Source: Croceimicrobium sp965279135 (GTDB lineage: Bacteria; Bacteroidota; Bacteroidia; Flavobacteriales; Schleiferiaceae). Taken from it: a stretch of DNA of 64,000 nt. Position numbers and translations under genes: made by a program. Of the stretch, positions 18,801 to 26,792 are shown in pieces (position 1 is the stretch's first letter; each line of letters begins with the position of its first letter). The notes under the pieces are model-generated. The model worked only from the letters and a program-made list of their open reading frames with translations. It made no database searches and was not told the origin of the DNA. Location: NCBI GenBank assembly GCA_965279135.1, contig OZ257133.1:1798001-1862000 (forward strand), given 5' to 3'.

Positions 18801-19447
18801 TCTAGTTTATAGGTATTCAATATAGAGCCTGGAGTCCAGCTAATGCGCGCACTATCGACGCGGATACTATCAACCATGAAGTTCGAAAACGGATTGGGGC
18901 ATGACCCACCCAGACCTAGAGTATAGGTAACCGAACCTAAGAATCTGCGAGGATTATTGGGTGGACTGGGCATACCTCCACCAAAAGCAACACTATCTGA
19001 AACGTTAACCGTAAGGGTACCATCACCAAAAGTCACCTGATCGGCTGAAGTACCCGTTTGATAGCGGGTGTTCCCCGCAATAAATACCCCCACCGGAGTG
19101 TTTGCAGGAATCGCAATCACATTTGTCCCGAAGGGAATTGCGACTGGCGTAGTACTATTTGCACCGGTGATGGTTGCATTTTGAATAGCTTCTACCCATC
19201 CATTAGCCGTAGTGATGTTCGGTGGATTCTGAGTTCCGCCAATTCTGATCCAAACACTAGCGCTGGTAGTCCCTGTCGTAAACACATTACTAATGCTGGT
19301 GATATTGATTGGACTGGTTGAGCTAACCTGAAAAGTAATACCAGCCTGACCGTTGTTAGCTACCAAAGGAGGAGAAGTAGTAACAGTGCCTTGGCTGAAC
19401 GAAATGAATGGTAAGGAAAATAGGAGAAGGAATAACAGTTTTCTCAT
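12866..19447 (-). CDS. Giant T9SS-exported multidomain surface protein (FnIII/MAM/PKD), paralogue 1
   Basis: This 2,193-aa protein has a signal peptide (residues 1-19, ending SFSQ). A ~160-residue N-terminal domain follows (from GTVTTSPPL to RRFLGSVTYTLG); only its downstream paralogue here shares it. The body has many fibronectin III-like modules with the recurring VEYGxxGFTPGTGT and GLTAGTxYCLWVREIC signatures. These are interleaved with jelly-roll/MAM-like modules (FEGISIG, GGTYMYLETSSSGGPAEL, GDISIDDVSV). The end carries a PKD domain (FTWDFGNGVTGSG, about 2020-2100) and a type A sorting domain (YPNPTSEFLWIEAE to RRISIK, last ~85 aa). It is probably a large cell-surface adhesin or matrix protein. 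A terminator follows. Enzymatic activity is neither evident nor excluded. Confidence 0.88.
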   Translation of the reverse strand: MRKLLFLLLFSLPFISFSQGTVTTSPPLVANNGQAGITFQVSSTSPINITSISNVFTTGTTSASVWIRIGGTQNPPNITTANGWVEAIQNATITGANSTTPVAIPFGTNVIAIPANTPVGVFIAGNTRYQTGTSADQVTFGDGTLTVNVSDSVAFGGGMPSPPNNPRRFLGSVTYTLGLGGSCPNPFSNFMVDSIRVDSARISWTPGSILNTYKLEYGISGFTQGTGVIFQGSYFGPSPSVFVTPLLPDTDYDVYLTEYCGTDSVYFPAPQTFRTLPVCPAPSNVQIITLDSNSITFTYTATTDSLSWEWGPRGFTQGTGTTGTSVGDTITIGGLSPNTGYDLRLISDCSDRGDSISRITNLSFTTDCGYASARFTEDFDSTAFPCLRAFLNTTTGTPGVSITPGFSPSSPPQQLLLTNSSASGSGQDVMLIFQPFYGMPALNKMVEFNAKTSATSNTTIDVVSIPDADNPGVYNVIQSFTLSTADQRFTLFLDANSNYNGSDEVIALRHGAQSTFQSIYVDDFVFDVIPSCPAINPFTTQVNAVGTDVYLNWFGSASSLGGNVTWGPPGFSPGAGSGSIATPDTFAVVSGLTANTLYDFYIQDSCGANDLAVWVGPFSVLTGCAPLAPATLPLVDGFELYSSGPTFNGTTNICAATHSWRFDASDETSSRLRWQAGAAYYNNGLQAATIDHSPSAPSVQSNFFTMTVNLSNYTTAGGVELGFYVMSHGQEANPDNRVWVRGSAADPWIEAVNLDLIRNGQGIYDSVQGLDIKGLITAAGQNLSATTQIRFGQSGRFGSFSTTFSDGFTFDDVSLDVVSCPMPPGLNVSGLFDTTATLNWTSGAGQFQYWFGPGGFFQGTTTTAGTKVVTTSNSVVIDTLNPQNCYEFLVRTICANGDSSGWAGPFSFCTPCSPISAPYLENWDALATGKDLGCFSPIEDPSFNSSAFAGALITQFGSPFSSNRQVELDNSNSLLPLMIVSPPTTDMTLGDKRVVFRARMSFAASPPTQIVVGTISNPNDASTFHPLDTFDLTDANPHDRYITDITVANGYNGTDQYFAIGHGLNSLFRTLYIDDVNYEVIPSCPEVSNLAVLAVDTMNATLSFQPASGSSGNFQIEYGSGSLGSSANTSILVSNDTVNLSSLTPNLNYCFWVREICAAGDTSNWTGPFCFKTQCSAINAPYFTDWDNLSFGTDVGCFQKIEDPGLASSNFQGITIQTSSFNQPFSAPNVVEFDNAALLGAPLILISPRTNDLTAGDKRVRFYARTNSTFNVRSLIVGTIGNPVDATTFHPLDTVNMTISMTEYIVDLSTAAGYNGTDAFFAIAHGQNSTFQTIFVDDLNYEKIPTCIRPNGLSATGITQNSATVSWMNTNGNTSPNYQVEYGTGPLGDPGNTRIAYNSNSISLTGLTAGTGYCLWVREICSAGDTSLWQSPECFSTPCPTSYSAPYTTNFEGISIGIATGTPAGWENCWTHTTISGTVRWESEDASGVNENSTGTGPLNDNTFYPSSGGTYMYLETSSSGGPAELISPGIDIGTVTNPELEYYYHMHGAAINKLVVYAENSSGVRTAIDSLIGQQQPLQGDPFLRRNVSLGGLTTGIYKFIFEGHRGTSFTGDISIDDVSVQQGSACPSVLSISGDPVSTTSAIARWGGPAQALSYEVEYGATGFTPGTGTTAITSVDSITLNFAQPNNLCQDIYVRSICAAGDTSAWVGPVVVCPEEVTCDSLDQYDASSSASPIWDQSALFVEWAGAFGGDTEISTAQSVSSPNSIRIHDLGTAGLSDIVALFDTISSGTWEIAFDMYIPSGKGAYYNVQQNYIGGGVGNLWGGEVYFLDNGNADIVYTTGSNLAGTFTYTQGQWFTMQTIIDLDNDSIWFERNGQSLNIGYQYSLANPGGPAQFNGINFYSGVRQGFTYDCDYYFDNFCISPRASSNPCPAPTNLMATANVGCDSVELDWTSTSGTSLLEYGVSGFTPGSGTFVTVNSTPYTVTGLSPVTTYDFRVADLCGADTSAFRTVNAVTASGPLPTASFTYNITSSGNQTQVVFDASSSSNGSSFTWDFGNGVTGSGERDTVVYLGTGGTYTVVLTVSNNCGTSTDTAVVQFFSSLEESLLSRSINAYPNPTSEFLWIEAELEGSKDAEINILDVQGRKVIHRLVDGHNGHLHEELDVSELASGFYLLEIRQGTAKAGRRISIK

Positions 19448-19507
19448 AGCAGCAAATTGAGGTGATTCTGATTAGTTGACCTCCTCAAGGTACTGATTTG
19501 CAGGCAT

Positions 19508-19556
19508 AAAAAAAACTCCGACCCCTTCTCGGCTTAGCCGAGATCGGAGTCGGAGT
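19508..19556 (-). terminator. Terminator between the two giant genes
   Basis: On the minus strand a stem with ACTCCGA.../...TCGGAGT arms encloses a smaller CTCGGCTAAGCCGAG hairpin and is followed by eight T residues (plus-strand A run 19508-19515). It would end the upstream giant transcript, so the two genes are probably transcribed separately. Confidence 0.8.
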
Positions 19557-19579
19557 AATAATTATCTAATTAAGGACTC

Positions 19580-22500
19580 TTAGCGAATGCTTAAGCGACG
19601 GTGAGCAGTAAGTCCGCCGGACTTAACTTCTACCATATAGATGCCGCGAGCTAAGCTACTCACATCAATATCCTTGGTGTATTTACCACTTTCCATGCGA
19701 TCGTTGATCTGAATTACTTCACGACCTTGAGCGTCGCGTAAGCGAATTTCAACATCGCCACTTCCTACTTCACGGAAGCTAACCTGTACTTTATGACTTG
19801 CAGGGTTAGGATAAACATTTAAGCTGTTAGATAGTGGGTTATCGGTAAGACCGATGTTCACATTTACTAACTGGCTAATGGTATCCGTTCCACAAGCATT
19901 AGTTACGGTTAAAAGTACAGTGTAAGTTCCGTTTCCAAGGAATACAACGGTATCCATCATTCCAGATCCGGTTACACCATTACCGAAGTCCCAGGTGAAG
20001 CTACTTCCATTCGCTGAACCAGTAGCATCTACGTAAAGGATAAACTGGTTACCATTAATAGTACTGCTTGTAGTGAATGCAGCAGTAGGCTGAGGAGCAT
20101 TGGCAGTAGTTGCACTTACATTGATGTAAGATGAAGTATCACCTGTACAGGTATCGGCAACATAAATGTCATATGCTGTATTAGGACTCAATCCAGTAAT
20201 GGTATATGGAGCCGTAACAATACCAGTGAAGGTACCGCTACCAGGAGCAAAACCACTTGGACCATATTCGATAATAGAACCACCACTGTTAGACATCCAG
20301 TCAACTTCTACAGAATCACAACCTATGTTGGCAGTTGCAACTAGCATAGTAGGCGCTAAACAAGGAGTACCTGTAGAACCAGCATTATCTACGCGAACGT
20401 CATCAATTGAGATATCACCAGTGAAAGAAGAACCACGATATCCTAAGAATACGAATCGGTAAACAGTACCAGAAAGGTTACTTAAGCTGATGTTATGGAT
20501 AAAGAAGCTATCTGCCTGAGCAGTCTGCTGCGCACCCACAAGACTATCTAATAGCGTACGGTTTCCATTTGGATCCTCAGCAGCGATAACCAACTTGTTA
20601 ATAGTAGCTCCAAACATGTGATAAGCAAAACTTAACTCTGGAGTGGTAAGACTACTGATATCTATCGATGGAGATAGTAACTCAGAAGGTCCGTTACCTG
20701 AAGCCGAAGTTTCGATGTACATATAAGTACCGCCACTAGCTGGATGTAAAGTTGCATCGGTAAATGGACCAGTACCTAAACTGTTCTCATTTGCTCCGGT
20801 TGCATCCTCAGACTCCCAATTGAAAGTAGTGTTGAAAGCCTCCCAACAGTTGTTCCAGCTTGGAGGTGTTCCCGTTCCTACGCCGATTGGGATATTCTCG
20901 AAATCGGTGAAATAAGGAGCCATAACCGTAACACAAGGAGTGATAAATGATCCAGGAGTACTCCAATCAGAAGTATCGCCAGGTGCACAAATCTCTCTTA
21001 CGTAGAACGTATAGGCGGTTGAACCGGAAAGACCAGTTAACGTATAAGGATTCTGAGTAGTAGTAATTACTGAACCAGTTCCCTGAGCGAAAGCACCTAC
21101 ACCGTACTCAATCTCAAAAGTACCTGTACCGGCAGTCCATGAAAGATCAACTTGAGTAGCGGTTACGTTAGTAGCTGCCAAGGCAATTGGAGTAGGACAG
21201 GTAGAACCTTCCTCTACACTTACATCATCGATAGAGATATCACCGGTAAACGAAGTACCACGATGTCCCTGGAATACGAAGTAGTAAGTAGAACCAGTTA
21301 AGTTAGTTAATGGAATCTCTTGCAAGGCAAATGGATCCATCTGCTGAGCTTGTTGTTGACCGGCAATACTATCAACCAAGGTACGCGTACCATTGGCGTC
21401 CTCTGCAAATACTAACATGTAGTTAATAGTTGTTCCGAACATGTGATAGTAATACTTCAAGGCAGGATTGTTAAGAGCAGAAATATCAATCAATGGAGAT
21501 TTCAACTCAGCTGGTCCGCCTGAACTTGAAGTTTCAAGGTACATATAGGTACCACCTGATACAGGGTAGAAGGTAGCATCGAAGAATGGACCTGTACCTG
21601 TACTATTCTCATTTGAGCCTGTAGCATCCTCAGATTCCCAACGTACCGAACCACTAATTGTGGTATGTGTCCAACAATTTTCCCAACCAGCAGGAGATCC
21701 GCTAGCAGTACCAATGCTGATACCTTCGAAATTGGTGAAGTAAGGCGCTAGGTAACCATTAAGTGGACATAGCGTAGAGAAACAAGTTGGTCCTGCCCAG
21801 AAGCTGGTATCACCAGGAGCACAAATCTCACGTACCCAGTAACAGTAAGCGGTACCAGGAGTTAAAGTGAACAGCGCTAAACTGTCAGTACTCATTAGTA
21901 ATCTAGTATTACCAGGATCACCCAATGGGTTAATACCATATTCAACCTCAAAGCTGGTTCCAGAACCTGCTGCAGACCAAGTGAAGGTTGCAGAAGTATC
22001 AGAAATTGAGCTAGGGATTACGATATTATTACTTGGACGAGGACAAGTTGGAATACGCTCATAACGTACCTCATCGATAAGGAGTGCGTCGAAAGTACCA
22101 CCTAAATCGTGAGCAAAGGCAAAGTGCATATCAGTTCCATTGTAACCATTTGCGGCATCCAGGTTTACGATATACTCTACAAATGCACCACCAAGGTCAA
22201 TTGTATCCAATGCACTGAAGGTATTACCATTAGAAGGATCTGACATAGTTCCTACTAATAATTGAGCAGTATTAAAGGTGCTCAAATCGCGAGCAAAGAA
22301 ACGTACTCGCTTATCACCCGCATCCAAATCATTGGTAAGTGGAGAAACAAGAATCAAATCATCTGTAACGTTGCTACTGTTATCCAACTCCACATAATTT
22401 GGAGGGGTCGGAGGATTGTAGAAGGTAGAAGACTGAATAGTTACCCCTAAGAAGTTACTACTTTGTAAAGAAGCCCCTTCAATTCCAGAATAACATCCAA

Positions 22501-25500
22501 GATCTTTACTCGCACTGATCAAGGCATCCCAATCTTCAAGATGTGGTGCAGAAATCGCAGCACACTGAGTACAGAATTGGATAGGACCAACCCATAGTGA
22601 AGTATCGCCAGGACCACAAGCTGTACGAACCAAGAACTCGTAGCAAGTCTGAGGATCAAGAGTATCAACACTTGTAGAAGTACCAGTACCTAAGTTCACC
22701 TTAACTCCGCCAGTAGTGGTTGTACCCTGGAAGAATCCAGCTGGTCCGAACCAGAACTCATTGTTTTGAGCATTATTGGCAGATAACCAGCTAAAAGAAG
22801 CTGAAGTATCAGTAATGCTGCTAGCAACAAGGGTACTAGGATCTGGACAAGATGGGGCCTCTGCAATAGCAACAGAATCAATAGCCGCATCACCACAACA
22901 ACCTAATCCAAGCTGAACAAAACGAACCTGAATAGTATCACCTACAAACTGAGGCAGGTTTACGAATTCATCTTCCCAAGGTGCAGAAGAAGCACTGTTT
23001 AGGGCTCCGGAAATATTATAAACCGTAGTCCATGAAGCACCATTATCATTAGTTACATCTACACGTAAATCTGCAATAGTGTTATTGAAATTAGAACGGT
23101 GCTGCCAGAAATAAAGCGCTGGTGCAGTTAGAGAACTAACATCAATAATCGGAGAGTATAAGAAGGCTGAATCTCCTGAAGTGGAACCTGAAGCCTCAAC
23201 ATACATATAATTTACACCAGTAAGGTCATTCAATGGACCATTACCACTAGATGGACCAGTAGAACGAGGGATCCACTTAAATGGCTCAGAACCAAAGTTC
23301 ACATCAGGGTCAGAACTCCAACATGGATCTAAGGCGTTATTGGCATTACTTCCGCTGGCAACCCAGCTTGCGCCATCAAAGTTTTCCAAGAATGGAGCAC
23401 TGAATACGTTACAGGCAGTGGTGAAGGTGTATGGGCCAACCCATGGGCTTAAGCCACTAGCAGCACAACTGTCTCGTATATAGAAATCGTAGGTAGTTTG
23501 CGCTACCAGACCTGTCATAGTATACATATCTACATTACCGCCTACTGTATCGCGACCGATACCTGAACCGGCACCTGGTGTGAATCCGTTAAGACCCCAC
23601 TCGATAACCGTGGCATCTCCTGCAGATCCACTTCCCCAAACACCTACGGCAACATTTACACCTACACCACTAACTCCAAGTGTGCTAGCCAATGGAGGAT
23701 TACAAGCTGGGATTTGCTCATAAGTGAAATCGTCGATGTAGAATGTACGGAAGTTGTTTCCAATATGACGGAAAGCAATAAACTCGTGAGTTCCATTGTA
23801 ACCAGCAGCCGTAGTTAATTCCATGAAGAACTGCTGCATGGTGTTAGTTAAACTGAAGGTATCTAGTGGAGTATAAGAATTACGATCTCCGATACTTGCA
23901 ATAGTACCAACTTCCAGATCATTACCTGTGGTAAGAGTGGTCGTAGTCATTGCATAGAAATTGATGCGTTTATCACCTACCGACATATCCGAGAATTGCG
24001 GCGTAAAGAGCATCAGGGTATCTACGTTAAAGTTATAGAACCGGACCACATTCGGTGCCGATTGTGGAGTATAGAAAGTCGGAATCAGTTCTACATCAGC
24101 ATTTGGTGCTGTGGTACTTGTTCCTCCAATTATTGCATTATCCCAACAAATAGGAGGAGAATCAATAGAGTCTGAATCAAAGTCGTTGAAATATGGAGCA
24201 GTAAGCGGGTTACAAAGGGTAACAAAGCTTACCGGTCCTATCCATCCGCTGGTTCCGTTTGCAGAATCAGAACAATCATTCTGGATATAAATATCATAAG
24301 CAGTGTTTCCAGTTAAACCACCAAGACCGATGCTATTAACAGTAGTACTATCGAAGTTGGTACTTGGTGAACCCTGGGTGAATCCACGCGGACCCCAGTT
24401 GATATTGTAGGCAGTACCACTTCCGGTCCAGGTTACGTAAGCGGAGTCGCTAGATACGAAAGTTACCTGTGGGCTTCCTGGGAACGGACAGGTCTGACAA
24501 GAATTAATTTCAATGTTATCAATCGCAACGTCTCCTTGGAAACCACCACCGTGGATTACCAGGAAGCGCAGATAAATCGCAGAGCCTACGTAGTTATCGA
24601 GATTGACACCTACATTTTGCCAGGGATCACCATTTGCAGTCTGAATCTGATCGACACTAGTGAATACTGTATTCCAAGGTCCTGTAGTAGTAGAACCAAC
24701 CTGAACCCTAACGGTATCAATACCGCCACCGAAGGCGTGAATCCAGAAAGAAAGCTCTGCACTATTGAATGAACTAGAAAGATCGATTCGAGGAGAAATG
24801 GCTTCAATATTCACACCTGCACCAGTACCAGAGGTCTCGGTGTAGATATAGAAACTACCTGAATGAGCACCATTCGGGCCAGTACCTCCAGATCCTGTAC
24901 CACCGGAATTGTAGTTCCAGTTAGAAGCAGTGTTACCAGAACCAAAGTCTCCGGTCCAGCCACCTTGAGTTTCAAAGTCATCCGCGAAAAGGATGCCAGG
25001 TGAACCTGTAGTACAAGTAATACCCTGTGGACCTTGAATAGGCGTATTAATAGAGATAGGACCTACTGTATCAGAAACGCCATTACCGCCACCACAATTG
25101 GTTGCGATATAAATATCGTAAGCTGTGGATGGGCTTAAACCAGTAAGAGTTGTAGTAGTAAATGGAGACTGAACAGTACTTGTCAACCATCCGGTGCTTC
25201 CAGGAAGTGTTCCTGCAGGACCGTAAAGAATTAAAGCTGAGTTATAAGAACCTGCCTGCGCCCAACCTAAATCAACAGTATTTGAAGTTAGATTCGAATC
25301 GGTGAAAGCAGTAGGTGCTGCACAAAGCTTAGTTGTTTGAAAGGTCTGAGGAGTTGGGAATCCAACGGTATCAGGACCGGCACAATACTCTTCAAAATAA
25401 ACGTCGTAATTGGTATTTGCAGATAAGCCAGAAAGCACAACTGGAGGAGTAACCGGGCTTGTAGGATAAGTTCCTGAAACCACTGTGCCTGTGCCAGGAG

Positions 25501-26173
25501 TAAATCCTGCTGTTCCATACTCCAAACGGTAACCAGTGTTACCTGTACCAGGAGTCCAGTTTACTTTGGCAGCAGTTGCACTAATACTGTCAATCTGGAA
25601 ACCGGTGAATGGCGTACAGTTACCTGTTACAGCCAAAGCATAGGTTACAGATCCTAAGAATCGACGTGGGTTGTTTACTAAAGAAGATGGAAGGGTTCCA
25701 CCGTATCCAACAGAGTCAGCTACACTTACGGTAAAAGTACCATCAGTATAGGTAACCTGATCCGCTGAAGTACCAGATTGGTAACTCAAACCACCAGATA
25801 CACAAACACCAACAATGGTATTCGCCGGAATCTGAATTGGCGTTGCTATGGTAATTGGCGCTAAGGCGGTACCATTAGCACCAGTAACGGCGCCACCAGT
25901 TACAACCTGAGTCCAACCACCAGCAGCAGAAACGTTAGGGTTACCGCCAGGGGTAACGCCTCCAATACGAATCCAAACATCTGCAGTTGTTACCCCATTG
26001 TTCATCAGGCTATTGATGCCTGTGATCTCAGTGGGTACCGTAGAACTTACATTAAAGGTAATCGCGTTTTGCCCGTTGTTATTAATCAAGGGCGGCGATG
26101 TTGTGATGGTACCCTGCCCTACAGAGAAGAGCCAGGCCATCGTTAGGAAAATAGAAAGTAGTACTCGTTTCAT
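19580..26173 (-). CDS. Giant T9SS-exported multidomain surface protein (FnIII/MAM/PKD), paralogue 2
   Basis: This 2,197-aa protein is counted from ATG 26173 (MKRVLLSIF..., signal peptide ending SVGQ). The frame stays open 69 nt further upstream, but the true signal peptide begins at this ATG. It has the same plan as its neighbour: the N-terminal GTITTSPPL domain, FnIII-like units (GTAGFTPGTGT, SANTNYDVYFEEYC), and several MAM/jelly-roll units. Two adjacent MAM-like units near the C-terminal third are clearly related to each other (NCWTHTTISGSVRWESEDA and NCWEAFNTTFNWESEDA). A PKD domain with the identical core FTWDFGNGVTGSG and a YPNPASHKVQVSFRE sorting domain end the protein. It is likely a surface adhesin. 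The tandem position and domain-by-domain match to 12866-19447 point to gene duplication. Confidence 0.88.
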   Translation of the reverse strand: MKRVLLSIFLTMAWLFSVGQGTITTSPPLINNNGQNAITFNVSSTVPTEITGINSLMNNGVTTADVWIRIGGVTPGGNPNVSAAGGWTQVVTGGAVTGANGTALAPITIATPIQIPANTIVGVCVSGGLSYQSGTSADQVTYTDGTFTVSVADSVGYGGTLPSSLVNNPRRFLGSVTYALAVTGNCTPFTGFQIDSISATAAKVNWTPGTGNTGYRLEYGTAGFTPGTGTVVSGTYPTSPVTPPVVLSGLSANTNYDVYFEEYCAGPDTVGFPTPQTFQTTKLCAAPTAFTDSNLTSNTVDLGWAQAGSYNSALILYGPAGTLPGSTGWLTSTVQSPFTTTTLTGLSPSTAYDIYIATNCGGGNGVSDTVGPISINTPIQGPQGITCTTGSPGILFADDFETQGGWTGDFGSGNTASNWNYNSGGTGSGGTGPNGAHSGSFYIYTETSGTGAGVNIEAISPRIDLSSSFNSAELSFWIHAFGGGIDTVRVQVGSTTTGPWNTVFTSVDQIQTANGDPWQNVGVNLDNYVGSAIYLRFLVIHGGGFQGDVAIDNIEINSCQTCPFPGSPQVTFVSSDSAYVTWTGSGTAYNINWGPRGFTQGSPSTNFDSTTVNSIGLGGLTGNTAYDIYIQNDCSDSANGTSGWIGPVSFVTLCNPLTAPYFNDFDSDSIDSPPICWDNAIIGGTSTTAPNADVELIPTFYTPQSAPNVVRFYNFNVDTLMLFTPQFSDMSVGDKRINFYAMTTTTLTTGNDLEVGTIASIGDRNSYTPLDTFSLTNTMQQFFMELTTAAGYNGTHEFIAFRHIGNNFRTFYIDDFTYEQIPACNPPLASTLGVSGVGVNVAVGVWGSGSAGDATVIEWGLNGFTPGAGSGIGRDTVGGNVDMYTMTGLVAQTTYDFYIRDSCAASGLSPWVGPYTFTTACNVFSAPFLENFDGASWVASGSNANNALDPCWSSDPDVNFGSEPFKWIPRSTGPSSGNGPLNDLTGVNYMYVEASGSTSGDSAFLYSPIIDVSSLTAPALYFWQHRSNFNNTIADLRVDVTNDNGASWTTVYNISGALNSASSAPWEDEFVNLPQFVGDTIQVRFVQLGLGCCGDAAIDSVAIAEAPSCPDPSTLVASSITDTSASFSWLSANNAQNNEFWFGPAGFFQGTTTTGGVKVNLGTGTSTSVDTLDPQTCYEFLVRTACGPGDTSLWVGPIQFCTQCAAISAPHLEDWDALISASKDLGCYSGIEGASLQSSNFLGVTIQSSTFYNPPTPPNYVELDNSSNVTDDLILVSPLTNDLDAGDKRVRFFARDLSTFNTAQLLVGTMSDPSNGNTFSALDTIDLGGAFVEYIVNLDAANGYNGTDMHFAFAHDLGGTFDALLIDEVRYERIPTCPRPSNNIVIPSSISDTSATFTWSAAGSGTSFEVEYGINPLGDPGNTRLLMSTDSLALFTLTPGTAYCYWVREICAPGDTSFWAGPTCFSTLCPLNGYLAPYFTNFEGISIGTASGSPAGWENCWTHTTISGSVRWESEDATGSNENSTGTGPFFDATFYPVSGGTYMYLETSSSGGPAELKSPLIDISALNNPALKYYYHMFGTTINYMLVFAEDANGTRTLVDSIAGQQQAQQMDPFALQEIPLTNLTGSTYYFVFQGHRGTSFTGDISIDDVSVEEGSTCPTPIALAATNVTATQVDLSWTAGTGTFEIEYGVGAFAQGTGSVITTTQNPYTLTGLSGSTAYTFYVREICAPGDTSDWSTPGSFITPCVTVMAPYFTDFENIPIGVGTGTPPSWNNCWEAFNTTFNWESEDATGANENSLGTGPFTDATLHPASGGTYMYIETSASGNGPSELLSPSIDISSLTTPELSFAYHMFGATINKLVIAAEDPNGNRTLLDSLVGAQQTAQADSFFIHNISLSNLSGTVYRFVFLGYRGSSFTGDISIDDVRVDNAGSTGTPCLAPTMLVATANIGCDSVEVDWMSNSGGSIIEYGPSGFAPGSGTFTGIVTAPYTITGLSPNTAYDIYVADTCTGDTSSYINVSATTANAPQPTAAFTTSSTINGNQFILYVDATGSANGSSFTWDFGNGVTGSGMMDTVVFLGNGTYTVLLTVTNACGTDTISQLVNVNIGLTDNPLSNSLNVYPNPASHKVQVSFREVGSGDVEIRLRDAQGREVIQINDRMESGKYTKDIDVSSLARGIYMVEVKSGGLTAHRRLSIR

Positions 26174-26503
26174 AGAAAAGTATTTATTCGCAGCTACTAA
26201 AATATCGATCAAATACCTAACTAGAAAACCGAGGCTGTACACGTGGCCCGATCTAGGTAGAATAAGCTACACAAGCATTAATCATATATATTTGAATTAC
26301 AGCGCCTTAAACCTAAATAGTTATTGCAAAAAAAAAGTTAAAAAAAACAAGGTCCTGGCTGAACAATCTCAGAGAAAGCAAGTAACTGATTGTCCAACAC
26401 TAAGCCTTTAAACCTTTTGATAAAGAAGGCCTATTAAATCAACTAATCTGACGGTTTATTTACACGTATAGAAATCGTACCTTTGTTGACCAATTTTATT
26501 AGC
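26174..26503. other. Intergenic region between divergent genes
   Basis: This 330-bp stretch is AT-rich, with two A runs near 26328-26347. It separates the second giant gene from the GNAT-like gene and must hold both promoters. A further TAnnTTTG match (TATATTTG, 26287-26294, plus) is too far from the next start to assign. I see no gene or RNA here. Confidence 0.6.
26478..26485 (+). promoter_or_regulatory. Bacteroidota -7 promoter element for the GNAT-like gene
   Basis: TACCTTTG matches TAnnTTTG and ends 18 nt before the ATG at 26504. Confidence 0.55.
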
Positions 26504-26788
26504 ATGGAAGTAATTGATAATCAAGAAATGCGGCACTTTGAAGTGCGAGTGGGTGAGAGACTCGCTATCATTGAGTATCAAATACAGGAAAGGAAGTATT
26601 TCCTTACCCGCGTAGATTTTCCAAATAAGTTTAAGGAAGATGGCAGAGCGGAAGAAATGTTGGGAGTTTCTTTAAGTATGATTGAAGAAACAGGAATGCG
26701 AGTTGTTCCTATGACCAAGTTTGTGAAGGACTATTTCAAATCGCATCCGGAGCTTAAATCCCTATTACCGGTCGGAATCCATCTTTAG
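26504..26788 (+). CDS. Short GNAT-like N-acetyltransferase (YjdJ/GNAT_acetyltr-2 type)
   Basis: The 94-aa protein is counted from ATG 26504. A TTG frame start 21 nt upstream lies on top of the -7 element and is rejected. It follows the plan of the small YjdJ-like acetyltransferases: RHFEVRVGERLAIIEYQI, then a TRVDFP strand, a helix with MIEETGMRVVPMTKFV, and a KDYFKSHPEL end. The usual RGxGxA acetyl-CoA loop is poorly preserved (KEDGRAEEM), so catalytic activity is uncertain. It is followed 4 nt later by an outer-membrane protein gene. Confidence 0.75.
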   Translation: MEVIDNQEMRHFEVRVGERLAIIEYQIQERKYFLTRVDFPNKFKEDGRAEEMLGVSLSMIEETGMRVVPMTKFVKDYFKSHPELKSLLPVGIHL

Positions 26789-26792
26789 ATTC

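Noticed and set aside
12866..26173. Numerous short frames on both strands within the giant genes
   Set aside because: They are shadows of repetitive Thr/Ser/Gly-rich coding sequence without start signals or family motifs.
26287..26294. Second TAnnTTTG match upstream of the GNAT-like gene
   Set aside because: It lies about 210 nt from the start codon while a well-spaced match exists at 26478-26485.
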